A DNA stretch of 64,000 bases from Streptomyces umbrinus (GTDB lineage Bacteria > Actinomycetota > Actinomycetes > Streptomycetales > Streptomycetaceae): NCBI RefSeq assembly GCF_030817415.1, contig NZ_JAUSZI010000002.1, positions 1,426,001 to 1,490,000 on the forward strand, read 5' to 3'. The notes under the pieces are model-generated. The model was not told where the DNA came from and searched no databases. It worked only from the letters and a program-made list of their open reading frames with translations. A program made the translations under genes and the position numbers. Of the stretch, positions 1 to 11,582 are shown in pieces (the first letter of the stretch is position 1; every line of letters starts with the position of its first letter).

Positions 1-725
1 GCAAACAGGCGGGCTCGTTCGCCACGGGTGACAAACCGCACGAGAACATCTTCACCAGCGACGGCAAGCAGATCTGGAACATGGCGATCGGCGACGTCAA
101 CACCGCGACCGACGCCCCGTGGCTGGACTGGACGAAGGGCGACCGCAAGATCACGGTCGTCGACGCGACCACGTTCAAGCAGGTCAAGGTCATCGACATG
201 CGACAGCGGCTCGACGCGATCGGCCTCACCGACTACTCCGACGCGGTCCGCCCGGCCGCCTTCAACCCGGACGAGTCGAAGCTGTACTTCCAGGTGTCGT
301 TCTTCAACGGCTTCTTCGAGTACGACATCGCCACGGACCGGATCACCCGCACCAAGACTCTGCCGATGAACCCCGCGACCAGCACCGACCGCACCACCTG
401 GGTCAACGACTCGCGCCACCACGGCATCTCGATGAAGCCCGACGGCACGAAGATCTGCGTCGCGGGCACGATGGACGACTACGCGACCGTCATCGACCGC
501 GCCACCCTCCAGGAGGGCCCGCTCGTCACCGCCTCCAAGCCCTACTGGGCGACCGTCAGCGGTGACGGCAAGTCCTGCGTGGTCTCCGAGAGCGGCGCCG
601 ACCAGGTCACGGCGATCGACTTCGCCACCGGCAGGAAGACCGTGTCCGTGGCCGTCGGCGACCACCCGCAGCGCGTCCGGCTGGCTCACGTGCCTGCCAA
701 CTGGACGGGACCGGCCGCCCACTGA
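1..725 (+). CDS. YVTN-type beta-propeller protein, C-terminal part (5' truncated)
   Basis: The reading frame is open from base 3 to the TGA at 723-725, so the 5' end lies outside the window. The visible 240 residues have beta-propeller blade character: repeated 'DGK/DGT' turns, 'ITVVDATTFKQVKVIDM', 'ATVIDRATLQ', 'VTAIDFATGRKTVSVAVGDHPQRV'. The last is the typical 'VxVGxxPxxV' signature of YVTN/surface-antigen repeat proteins (established family feature). No enzymatic residues can be assigned. Such proteins are often secreted, but the N-terminus that would show a signal peptide is missing. It is followed directly by a strong GC-rich hairpin. Function is unknown beyond the fold. Confidence 0.8.
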   Translation, partial: KQAGSFATGDKPHENIFTSDGKQIWNMAIGDVNTATDAPWLDWTKGDRKITVVDATTFKQVKVIDMRQRLDAIGLTDYSDAVRPAAFNPDESKLYFQVSFFNGFFEYDIATDRITRTKTLPMNPATSTDRTTWVNDSRHHGISMKPDGTKICVAGTMDDYATVIDRATLQEGPLVTASKPYWATVSGDGKSCVVSESGADQVTAIDFATGRKTVSVAVGDHPQRVRLAHVPANWTGPAAH

Positions 726-738
726 CCGCCTCCGGCCA

Positions 739-815
739 GTTCCCCGCGCCCCCAAAGGGGCGCGGGGCTGTGACACTTTGCGGCTCCACCGCGTGGGCGC
801 GACCAGCCACGACGG
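739..815. repeat. Dispersed GC-rich intergenic repeat, copy A (hairpin, probable terminator)
   Basis: A perfect 11-bp stem (CCCCGCGCCCC at 742-752, complement at 757-767, loop CAAA) is followed by 'TGCGGCTCC-A-CCGCGTGGGCGCGACCAGCC'. The same arrangement recurs at 56064-56130 and, shorter, at 31355-31410. Copy A lies between the convergent propeller and glycosidase genes, where it could terminate both transcripts. From general knowledge this element is common between Streptomyces genes. Its function is inferred from the stem only. Confidence 0.75.
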
Positions 816-860
816 ACCCGCGGCCGAAGCACCGGACCCGGCGGAGCGGGGAGACAGTGC

Positions 861-2720
861 CTAGTTGAACTCCGCCGCCATCCACGAGGACAGCTCCGCC
901 CGCGCCGCGCTGAGCACCGCAGCGGACGGGGCCGTCGCACCGTTGGTGACGAGGGCGTAGTGCAGCGCGCCCGAGTCCGCCGCGGTGAGCAACAGCCGCC
1001 GACTACCCGTGCCACCCGGCTCGGCCGCCACGGCGATCGGAGTGGTTCGGGTGTACGCGGGCGGACCGAACACCGTCCCGAGGTCGGAGACCACCGTGGT
1101 CGACGCGTTCGGGAAGGACGCCGGAAGATGCAGTTCCGTCGGCTCGGCACTGCCGTCGGAGCGCCAGACCTGCAGCGCGTACTGACCCGAACCCACCAGT
1201 TGGGCGACATTCGGCAGGGAACTCGGCACCGGGTTCCACGTCAGTGTCGTGGAGCCGTCCCGTGAGCGGTCCTCGTAGGTGAAGGCGAGCGAGCGGCCCG
1301 CCGTGGCGCTGGGGTAGACGCGGTCGAGCATCCGCGCGTCCTGGCGCAGCACGGCCTTGCCGGAGTCGTCGAGGCGTACCGCGGACAGGTCCTCGTCGTT
1401 CCAGGCGTCGCCCTCGGTCTGCACCTCGTTCGGGTTGTCGTTCATCAGCTCGTGGTGGCGGCCGTTGTAGATGTCCCACTGCCACTGGGAGCCGGACAGG
1501 ACGGGACCCGAACTCGCCGGGTTTGCCCACCAGTTGGCTCCCTTCACCCGGGAGTCGAGGGCCTGGTACATCGCCTTGTAGACCGTCGGCGCCTTGTCGG
1601 AGACGGAGCCGGCGAGCGGGTGCCCGAACTCGCTGATGATCGCCGTCGTCCCGGTGGCCGTGGCCCGGTCGCGGATGGTGCCGAAGTCGCCGACGTACTG
1701 ACCGTCCTCGGCCTTGCCCCACATGAAGACGCCGGAGATGGCCTTCTGGTCGTAGAAGTGGGTGTTGAAGACGTAGCGCGACCCGAGGGTCGAGTCGAGC
1801 AGTCCGCCCTCCTGCTTCTGGAAGTCGATGTTGGCGTTCCAGAACAGGTTCGGCTCGACGAAGGCCGGCTTGGCCTGCCAGCCCGCCGCGTCCATCCGGG
1901 CGCGGAACTTGACGTAGAACGGCCACAGGACGTCCTTCTCCCACGCCCGGCTGGTCTGGCCCGAGTCGTAGGTTCCCGCGTGCGGCTCGTTCCACGGGTC
2001 GAAGCCGACGACGCCCGCGAACTGGGTCGCGGTGAGGTTCTGCTTCACGTACGTCATCGTCTTCTGGGCGGTGTCGAGGAAGGCGTCCTGGAGGCCGTAC
2101 TCGTTGTGCCAGAAGTCGTAAGTGGCCTGTGTCACGGCCGCGTTGGAGGTGATGTTCTGGCCCCAGAACGGGCAGATGCCGCAGTACTCGTCGGGGTAGT
2201 CACCGAGGTCGACGGCCCACTTCGGGGCGCCGTCGCCGGTGTACCAGCTGTCCGAGTCGAACAGCCAGCGGGAGTAGAGGTCCTGGTGGAAGTCGGGGTA
2301 CACGCGGATGCCGGCGTCCAGGAACGCACGTATCTGGCCGGTGGCCGCGGCCAGGTAGGCCGGGTCCACCTGGCCGCGCGTGGGCTCCGCGTACGCCCAG
2401 GAGAGCAGGAAGCGGACGGAGTTGCCGCCGCCGAGCGCCCGGAGCGCGGTCGCGGACTTCTTGGCGTCCGCGACCGAGGCGAAGGGAAGGCCGTTGTTCT
2501 CCTTGAGTTTCGTCTCGCCGGAGACGTTGTAACCGCGCAGCACGACCTCGCGGCCGAGGCCGTCGGTGAAGCGGCCGTTCTGGACCGTGAGGGTCTCGGC
2601 GGCGGCCGGGTCGAACCACAGATCGTCGGGGAGGGCTGAGGCGGGCTGAGCTCCGGTGGTCGTCAGGAGACCGGTCAGGAGTACGAGGACGCCGAGCAGA
2701 TGCGCACGCAACTTCGACAT
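861..2720 (-). CDS. Secreted GH5-family glycoside hydrolase (endoglycosylceramidase/cellulase-like)
   Basis: A 619-residue secreted protein. It opens with a basic stretch, a hydrophobic core 'LLGVLVLLTGLL' and an Ala-X-Ala region, a Sec signal peptide. The catalytic TIM barrel follows: 'VVLRGYNVSG' near residue 62, the acid/base in 'GFDPWNEPHAG' (Glu about 245) and the nucleophile in 'IISEFGHPLAG' (Glu about 364). These are the two glutamates of clan GH-A family 5. 'VYPDFHQDLYSRW' is typical of the endoglycosylceramidase-like subgroup. The C-terminal 150 residues look like a beta-sandwich. The ATG at 2718-2720 is taken as start; a GTG two codons upstream is also in frame, and neither has a good ribosome-binding site. 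Exact substrate (glycolipid or beta-glucan) cannot be read from sequence. Confidence 0.85.
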   Translation of the reverse strand: MSKLRAHLLGVLVLLTGLLTTTGAQPASALPDDLWFDPAAAETLTVQNGRFTDGLGREVVLRGYNVSGETKLKENNGLPFASVADAKKSATALRALGGGNSVRFLLSWAYAEPTRGQVDPAYLAAATGQIRAFLDAGIRVYPDFHQDLYSRWLFDSDSWYTGDGAPKWAVDLGDYPDEYCGICPFWGQNITSNAAVTQATYDFWHNEYGLQDAFLDTAQKTMTYVKQNLTATQFAGVVGFDPWNEPHAGTYDSGQTSRAWEKDVLWPFYVKFRARMDAAGWQAKPAFVEPNLFWNANIDFQKQEGGLLDSTLGSRYVFNTHFYDQKAISGVFMWGKAEDGQYVGDFGTIRDRATATGTTAIISEFGHPLAGSVSDKAPTVYKAMYQALDSRVKGANWWANPASSGPVLSGSQWQWDIYNGRHHELMNDNPNEVQTEGDAWNDEDLSAVRLDDSGKAVLRQDARMLDRVYPSATAGRSLAFTYEDRSRDGSTTLTWNPVPSSLPNVAQLVGSGQYALQVWRSDGSAEPTELHLPASFPNASTTVVSDLGTVFGPPAYTRTTPIAVAAEPGGTGSRRLLLTAADSGALHYALVTNGATAPSAAVLSAARAELSSWMAAEFN

Positions 2721-2818
2721 GTGCACAACAGTCGTGGGTGCGTCTTCGACCCGTCAAGACTCCTGACTTGAGAGTAAGTCACCTTTTCCGGAATGGCGTT
2801 GTGCCGATCGCCCGCCGC

Positions 2819-4786
2819 TCACCCGCCGATTCGCCGCGTCACGTTCAGCAGGTATTCCTTGCGGTTGAGCGGGTTGTGATCGGTACGCGGCCGCTCCCGG
2901 ACCGTGCCTCGCGCGAGCGGCGCGTAGTGGTCGAACGCGGCCTCCAGCTCGCCCTCTCCGCTGGTCAGACCCGGTAGCTGTTGCTCAAGGCCGTGCACCT
3001 GGGCCGCGGGGATCGCGCCCTCCAGCACACATGAGGTGCCCCGCGTCTCCGTCGTCCGGGGCACCGCCCGCAGCCCGGCGAGGACCGGGAGCAGGGCGCC
3101 CAGCGAGTCCAACGGGGCCTCCAGGCGGAATCGGTGCATCGGCTCGTACACCTGGCTGCCTGCCTGTCGCAGCGCGTCCATCAGGACGAGCGGGGTGAGG
3201 CCGCGGAAGTCCGCCCCCGTGCTCGACATGCTCTTGTCGAAGCCCTGGTGCGCGTGGCTCTGCCGGGGCGAGTACCCGGAGTGCGTCATGGTGACCGTGC
3301 AGTCGGGGACCCGCCAGCCGTGGATTCCCTGGTCCAGGGTCTCCTTCACGGTGTCCTCGACGGCCTTGAAGAAGGCGTACGGCATCGACCCCAGCTCGAC
3401 CTCCAGCCGGAACTCCACACCGGAGCCGACCGGGGCCGGATCGACGCGCAGCCCGACCGTGGCGAGGAACGGGTTGGGATCCTTGCCGTTGAACTCGACC
3501 GCCGCGCCACTGCCGACGGGCCGCTCGACACAGATCGTCGTCGTCTCGCGGAAGCCGACGTCGAGGCCGAACTCGTCGGCCAGGGTCGCCTGGACGACCT
3601 CCTTCTGCACCTCGCCGTAGAGGGACACGGAGATCTCCCGGCGCGTCTCGTCCAGACGCAGGTTGATCAGCGGGTCCTGCTCGGCGAGCTGGGTGAGTGC
3701 GGTGTGCAGGGTGCCCTTGTCGGCGGGACGGTTCGGCACGACGACGGTTTCGAGGGTCGGCGGAGCGAAGAAGTGCTCGTACGACGGGCGCGCCAGACCA
3801 ATGCTGTCGCCGATCCTGATGCCGTCGAGGCCCCACAGCTTGCCGATGCGGCCGGCGGACAACAGTCCGTCCTGAGCGTCCGAGCCGCGTTCGAAGACAC
3901 GGACCGCGGTGACCTTGCCTTCCTTGTCGTCCCCGAAGGTCACCCGGTCCCGGGTACGGAGGGTCCCGGAGAACATCCGCGCGTACGCGACCCGCTCCCC
4001 CGCCCGGCCCCGCTCGACCTTGAACACCGTGCCGGAGACCTGTTCTTCGGTGTCACTCCGGCCGGCGGGGAGCAGGTCCCTGATGCCGGTGATCAGCTCG
4101 TCCACGCCAGCGCCCGTCATGGCGGAGCCGAAGAACACCGGGTGCACGAGTGCCTGTCCGGTCTGGTCCGCGAGTGCCGCGCGGAGCAGGCCGTCCGGCA
4201 CGCCTCCCTCGACATACGCGGTGAGCAGCCGGTCGTCGTGGTCGGCCAGCACGTCGAGCGCGTCCGGGGCGAGCCCCGGGACGACATGGGCCTCGGGCGT
4301 GCCCTGTCCGACGGTCCGGCCCATCGGGACCACGGCCGGGGTGAGGCGCTCGGCGACGGCCCGCAGCACGGCCTCGTCCCGTGCGCCGCGGCGGTCGATC
4401 TTGTTGACGAAGACGAGCGTGGGAACGCGCAGCCGCCGCAGCGTCCGCATCAGGACACGCGTCTGCGCCTGGACGCCCTCCACGGCCGAGACCACGAGCA
4501 CGGCCCCGTCGAGCACGCTCAGCACCCGCTCCACCTCGGCGATGAAGTCCGGGTGGCCGGGTGTGTCGATCAGATTGACCGTGATGTCGTCGATCTCGAA
4601 CGAGACGACGGCCGACTTGATGGTGATACCGCGCTGTCGTTCCAGCGCGAGCGAGTCGGTCTGGGTGCTGCCGTCGTCGACGCTGCCGATCTCGTCGATG
4701 ATCCCGACGGTGTGCAGCAGCCGCTCGGTCAGGCTTGTCTTACCTGCGTCTACGTGCGCCAGAATTCCAAGGTTCAGCGTGTGCAC
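2819..4786 (-). CDS. Ribosomal protection GTPase, TetM/Otr(A) family (tetracycline resistance-like)
   Basis: A 655-residue EF-G-like translational GTPase. The N-terminal G domain shows all GTP motifs: 'AHVDAGKTS' (G1, residues 9-17), 'RGIT' (G2), 'DTPGH' (G3) and 'NKID' (G4). Domains II-V follow, ending 'NPLNRKEYLLNVTRRIGG', a tail typical of ribosomal protection proteins. Length matches Otr(A)/TetM (about 640-663), shorter than EF-G, and the N-terminus reads much like Otr(A). Known members dislodge tetracycline from the 30S A site. Start is a GTG with AAAGGA 11 nt upstream (4798-4803). An upstream ORF with a stronger ribosome-binding site overlaps this start, suggesting translational or attenuation control. 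No tetracycline genes are nearby, so this is probably an intrinsic resistance gene. Confidence 0.88.
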   Translation of the reverse strand: MHTLNLGILAHVDAGKTSLTERLLHTVGIIDEIGSVDDGSTQTDSLALERQRGITIKSAVVSFEIDDITVNLIDTPGHPDFIAEVERVLSVLDGAVLVVSAVEGVQAQTRVLMRTLRRLRVPTLVFVNKIDRRGARDEAVLRAVAERLTPAVVPMGRTVGQGTPEAHVVPGLAPDALDVLADHDDRLLTAYVEGGVPDGLLRAALADQTGQALVHPVFFGSAMTGAGVDELITGIRDLLPAGRSDTEEQVSGTVFKVERGRAGERVAYARMFSGTLRTRDRVTFGDDKEGKVTAVRVFERGSDAQDGLLSAGRIGKLWGLDGIRIGDSIGLARPSYEHFFAPPTLETVVVPNRPADKGTLHTALTQLAEQDPLINLRLDETRREISVSLYGEVQKEVVQATLADEFGLDVGFRETTTICVERPVGSGAAVEFNGKDPNPFLATVGLRVDPAPVGSGVEFRLEVELGSMPYAFFKAVEDTVKETLDQGIHGWRVPDCTVTMTHSGYSPRQSHAHQGFDKSMSSTGADFRGLTPLVLMDALRQAGSQVYEPMHRFRLEAPLDSLGALLPVLAGLRAVPRTTETRGTSCVLEGAIPAAQVHGLEQQLPGLTSGEGELEAAFDHYAPLARGTVRERPRTDHNPLNRKEYLLNVTRRIGG

Positions 4787-4850
4787 CGCTTGTCATGTCC
4801 TTTGAAGTGAGAGGGATTCCTTCCTGGGTGGACATGAACGGTGCGCGCAT
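4740..4850 (-). CDS. Candidate leader peptide (uORF) overlapping the TetM-like gene start
   Basis: ATG at 4848-4850 is preceded by AAGGAG (4856-4861) with a 5-nt spacer, the best ribosome-binding site in this region. The ORF encodes 36 residues beginning MRAPFMSTQEGIPL and ending in four arginines, with TAA at 4740-4742. It runs through the Shine-Dalgarno and GTG start of the resistance gene in another frame, overlapping it by 47 nt. A ribosome on this ORF would cover the downstream start, so translation or stalling could switch the resistance gene on or off. Classical tet(M) is controlled by a short leader peptide and attenuation (established), which makes this reading plausible. Translation of this ORF is inference. 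The rest of the 4851-5045 spacer, shared with the divergent cox operon, shows no motif I can name. Confidence 0.55.
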   Translation of the reverse strand: MRAPFMSTQEGIPLTSKDMTSGAHAEPWNSGARRRR

Positions 4851-5045
4851 TGCTGCTCCTTGATTCCGGTCGACTGTGCCTCGCGGCTGATCCCTTTCAG
4901 TCCATCAGGCCCTGGCATCCACGAGCAACGGATTAACGCTCAACAAAGCCTGTCGCGGCACTCGCCCCTCCCCGGACACGGTCCTAGAGTGACGCCCATC
5001 ACGTCCGGTGGCTGATTTCCCTCGCACGGTTCCCTGGGAGGGCAC

Positions 5046-5548
5046 ATGACCCGCATCTCGGTGAAGGTGGACGGCACGACGTACGAGGACGAGGTGGAAC
5101 CCCGTCTTCTGCTGATCCACTATCTGCGTGACCGGCTGGGTCTGACCGGCACCCCGATTGGCTGCGACACCTCCAACTGCGGGGCCTGCACGGTCGACCT
5201 GGACGGCGAGACCGTCAAGAGCTGCTCGGTGCTCACGGTCCAGGCCGACGGAAGCGAAGTGACCACCGTCCAGGGGCTGGCCACGAACGGGGAGTGGCAT
5301 CCCCTGCAGAGGGCGTTCCACGAGCGGCACGCCCTGCAGTGCGGGTACTGCACGCCAGGCATGATCATGGCCGCGCGTGATCTGCTCCGCGAGAATCCGC
5401 AGCCGAGCGCGGACGACGTACGGCATGCGCTGGAAGGCAATCTCTGCCGGTGCACGGGCTATCAGAACATCGTGCGAGCGGTGCTGGCCGCCTCCGGAGC
5501 CCCCGAGGCGGATGTGGCCTCCGCGGTTTCCGGCCAGGAGGCGAGGAC

Positions 5549-5552
<4 letters not shown>
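5046..5552 (+). CDS. coxS: CO dehydrogenase/xanthine oxidase-type small subunit, 2x[2Fe-2S]
   Basis: This 168-residue iron-sulfur subunit belongs to a molybdenum hydroxylase. It carries electrons from the molybdenum site to FAD. The plant-type ferredoxin cluster ligands are Cys40, Cys45, Cys48 and Cys60 ('GCDTSNCGACTV...SC'). The second cluster uses Cys99, Cys102, Cys134 and Cys136 ('CGYCTPGM', 'LCRCTGY'). ATG has GGGAGGG upstream (5037-5043). The stop overlaps the start of the large subunit (ATGA at 5549-5552), so S, L and M are translationally coupled. Order S-L-M differs from the M-S-L order of characterised form I CODH operons. Confidence 0.93.
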
Positions 5553-7926
<2,374 letters not shown>

Positions 7927-7930
<4 letters not shown>

Positions 7931-8787
7931 TTCCTCCGGCATTCGAGTACGTCAGGCCCGCGAGCGTCGACGAGGCCGTACGGACGCTCGGCGCTGCGGG
8001 CGAGGACGCGAAGGTACTGGCGGGCGGGCAGAGCCTGCTCCCGCTGCTGCGGTTGCGGCTCACCTTCCCCGAACTGGTCGTGGACGTCGGCCGGATACCC
8101 GGGCTGCGCGGGGTGCGCGAGGACGGCGGCACGCTCGTCATCGGCGCGCTGACCACGCACCACGACGTCCTCGCGGATCCGCTGGTACGCCGTCATGCGG
8201 GCCTTCTCGCGGCGGCCACGGCGACGGTCGCCGATCCCGCGATACGCCATCGGGGCACCCTCGGCGGCTCGCTCGCCCATGCCGATCCCGCGGGCGATCT
8301 GCCGGCGGTGGCGCTCGCGCTGGACGCGGAGTTGGTCGCGGCGGGGCCCGGGGGCCAACGGACCATCCCGGCAAGGGAGTTCTTCGTCGACTACCTCCAG
8401 ACCTCGTTGCGGCCGGACGAGTTGCTGGTCGAGGTGCGGCTCCCTATGACGGACAAAGCCGAAGGCTGGGGCTTCCACTACGAGAAGTTCAGTCGGGTGG
8501 CACAGGCCTGGGCCGTGGTCGGCGTCGCGGCGCTGGTGCGGCGCGACCACGGGCACATCGCCGAGGCGCGGGTCGGTCTCAGCAACATGGGATCCACTCC
8601 GCTGCGGGCCTCGGCGACCGAGGAGGCGCTGGTGGGGGTGGGGCCGGACGGCGTGGCGGGGGCCGCGCGGTCGGCGGCGGAGGGCACCCGGCCGACCGGC
8701 GACCCGTCCGCCTCGCCCGAGTACCGGGCGCATCTGGCACGGGTGCTGACGCGGCGCTCGGTGCTGGCCGCCGCGGGGATGGGGTGA
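7927..8787 (+). CDS. coxM: Molybdenum hydroxylase FAD-binding medium subunit
   Basis: A 286-residue flavoprotein subunit that passes electrons from the 2Fe-2S clusters to the terminal acceptor. It begins '[18 protein letters not shown]', the usual start of CoxM proteins. FAD pyrophosphate loops are '[11 protein letters not shown]' near residue 40 and '[18 protein letters not shown]' near residue 110. ATG overlaps the coxL TGA (ATGA at 7927-7930). A CoxM C-terminal CO-dehydrogenase flavoprotein domain completes it ('[19 protein letters not shown]' onward). It ends just before a Ser-Gly-coding minisatellite. Confidence 0.93.
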
Positions 8788-8803
8788 GGAGCCGATCGCA
8801 CGC

Positions 8804-9529
<726 letters not shown>

Positions 9530-10382
9530 GGCGACGGGGTACCTCGTCGACGACGGCCTGGCGGTCGCGTGTTTCCTCGCCCTGAAGCTGCGCCGGCCGA
9601 TCTTCTGCGAGGGCGACGCGGGTGTGGGCAAGACCTCGCTCGCGTCGGCCCTCGCCGCCGCGCTGGACGCCCCGCTGATCCGCCTCCAGTGCTACGAGGG
9701 CATCGACGCCTCGCAGGCGCTGTACGACTGGGACTTCCCGCGCCAGTTGCTGCATCTGCGGGCGGCCGAGGCGGCCGGTGTCACCGACGCCGACCGCCTT
9801 GAGGGCGAGTTGTACGGGCGGCGGTTCCTGGTCGCCCGGCCGCTGCTGCGGGCCCTGGAGACCCAGCCGTGCGTGCTGCTCGTCGACGAGATCGACCGTG
9901 CCGACGACGAGTTCGAGGCGTTCCTGCTGGAGCTGCTGTCCGAGTACACGGTCACCGTCCCCGAACTCGGCACCCTGCGCGCCGAGTCGCCGCCCGTCGT
10001 GGTCCTCACGTCGAACCGGACCCGTGAGGTGCACGACGCGCTCAAGCGGCGCTGTCTCTACCACTGGTTCGACCATCCCGGCTTCGCCCGCGAACTGGCC
10101 ATCGTACGAAGGCGGTTGCCGGGTGTGACGGCACGGCTCGCCGAGCAGGTGACCGGCCTCGTACAGGCGCTGCGCGCGGAGGATCTGGTGAAGCCGCCGG
10201 GGGTCGCGGAGACGATCGACTGGGCGGAGGCACTGGACGCGCTGGGCGCCACGGAGGTCGACGCGGAGCTGGCGGTGGCCACGCTGGGGTCGGTGCTGAA
10301 GTACCGGGAGGACCTGGAACGGGCCCGGGGGCTCGATCTGGCGGCGCTGCTCTCGGTACGTGGCGCGTGAGGTGCGTACGGC

Positions 10383-11582
10383 GTGCGCGGAGCGGGGCGT
10401 GAGGTGACCGGGACGGAGCGCGGGGCCGGCGTCGAGGAACGCGCCGGGGCGTACGTCGACGTGCCCGCCGTCCTCGTCGGCTTCGCCCGTGCCCTGCGCG
10501 CCGCGGGGGTCGAGGCGGGGCCCGACCGCGTACAGGCCTTCCTCGGCGCGCTCGACGTGCTGCGGCCCGGGATGCGGTCCGACGTGTACTGGTCGGGGCG
10601 GCTCACGCTGTGCGGCAGCCGGGACGATCTGGAGCGGTACGACCGGGTGTTCGCCGCCTACTTCGGGGGCGCGGCGTCCGGGGGCCGGGGTATGCGCGCC
10701 GCTCCCCCGCCGCGACTGCGGATGACCGTACGGGACGCCGGGCCCGCTCCCCGTGCGCAGGTCGAGGGCGAACGGGATGCCGTACCCACGGCGGTCCTCG
10801 CGAGTTCCGCCGAGGTGCTGCGGCACCGGGACTTCGCCGGGCTCACCGACGCCGAGCGGGGTCAACTCCGGCGGCTGCTGGCCGCGTTCGCCTTGCGGGG
10901 CGAGCTCCGGCGTACCGCCCGGCTGCGGCCGGCCAGACGCGGGGTCGTCGATCCGCGGCGCACCGTGCGGGAGGTGCTGCGGCGGGGCGGCGAGCCCGCG
11001 CCGCCCCGGATGCGGGCCCGGGCCGAGCGACCTCGCCGGGTGGTGCTGCTGGTGGATGTGAGCGGCTCGATGGCCGCGTACGCGGACGCGCTGCTGCGGT
11101 TCGCGCACGCCGCCGCGCACGCCGGGCCGTACGGCGGCCGGGCTCGTACGGAGGTGTTCACGATCGGTACGCGGCTGACCCGGGTGACCCGTGAGCTGAC
11201 CCACCGCGATCCCGAGGCCGCGATGGCCGCGGTCGCCGCGGCCGTGCCGGACTGGCGCGGCGGCACCCGGCTCGGCGAACTGCTGCGGGGCTTCCTCGAC
11301 CGGTGGGGGCAGCGCGGTATGGCGCGCGGCGCGGTGGTCGTCGTGCTGTCGGACGGCTGGGAGCGTGGCGATCCGGAGCTGCTCGCGGCCCAGATGCGAC
11401 GCTTGCACCGGCTGGCGCACCGGGTGATCTGGGCGAATCCGCGCAAGGCCCGTCCCGACTACGCGCCCCTGGCCGCGGGTATGGCGGCGGCGCTGCCGAG
11501 CGTTGACTCATTCGTCGAGGGACACAGCCTGGCCGCGCTGGAACGTCTGGCGGCGGTGGTGAGAGGAGCGGGCGATGCGTGA
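10383..11582 (+). CDS. VWA domain protein, CoxE family
   Basis: A 399-residue cytoplasmic protein with a C-terminal von Willebrand A domain. The MIDAS metal motif is 'LLVDVSGSM' near residue 225, followed by 'TIGTRLTRVTREL' and 'VVVLSDGWERGDP'. The arrangement matches CoxE/YehP-type partners of MoxR ATPases. CoxD-CoxE pairs act in maturation of the molybdenum active site in CODH (established for CoxD/CoxE; role here by analogy). The chosen GTG has GAGG 7-8 nt upstream; an alternative GTG lies at 10404. The 3' end overlaps the start of the xdhC-like gene by 8 nt. Confidence 0.85.
   Translation: MRGAGREVTGTERGAGVEERAGAYVDVPAVLVGFARALRAAGVEAGPDRVQAFLGALDVLRPGMRSDVYWSGRLTLCGSRDDLERYDRVFAAYFGGAASGGRGMRAAPPPRLRMTVRDAGPAPRAQVEGERDAVPTAVLASSAEVLRHRDFAGLTDAERGQLRRLLAAFALRGELRRTARLRPARRGVVDPRRTVREVLRRGGEPAPPRMRARAERPRRVVLLVDVSGSMAAYADALLRFAHAAAHAGPYGGRARTEVFTIGTRLTRVTRELTHRDPEAAMAAVAAAVPDWRGGTRLGELLRGFLDRWGQRGMARGAVVVVLSDGWERGDPELLAAQMRRLHRLAHRVIWANPRKARPDYAPLAAGMAAALPSVDSFVEGHSLAALERLAAVVRGAGDA

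Noticed and set aside
3134..4810. 558-aa open frame on the + strand
   Set aside because: It is the antisense shadow of the TetM-like gene; composition is His/Asp/Arg-rich with no motifs, a normal result of high GC third positions.
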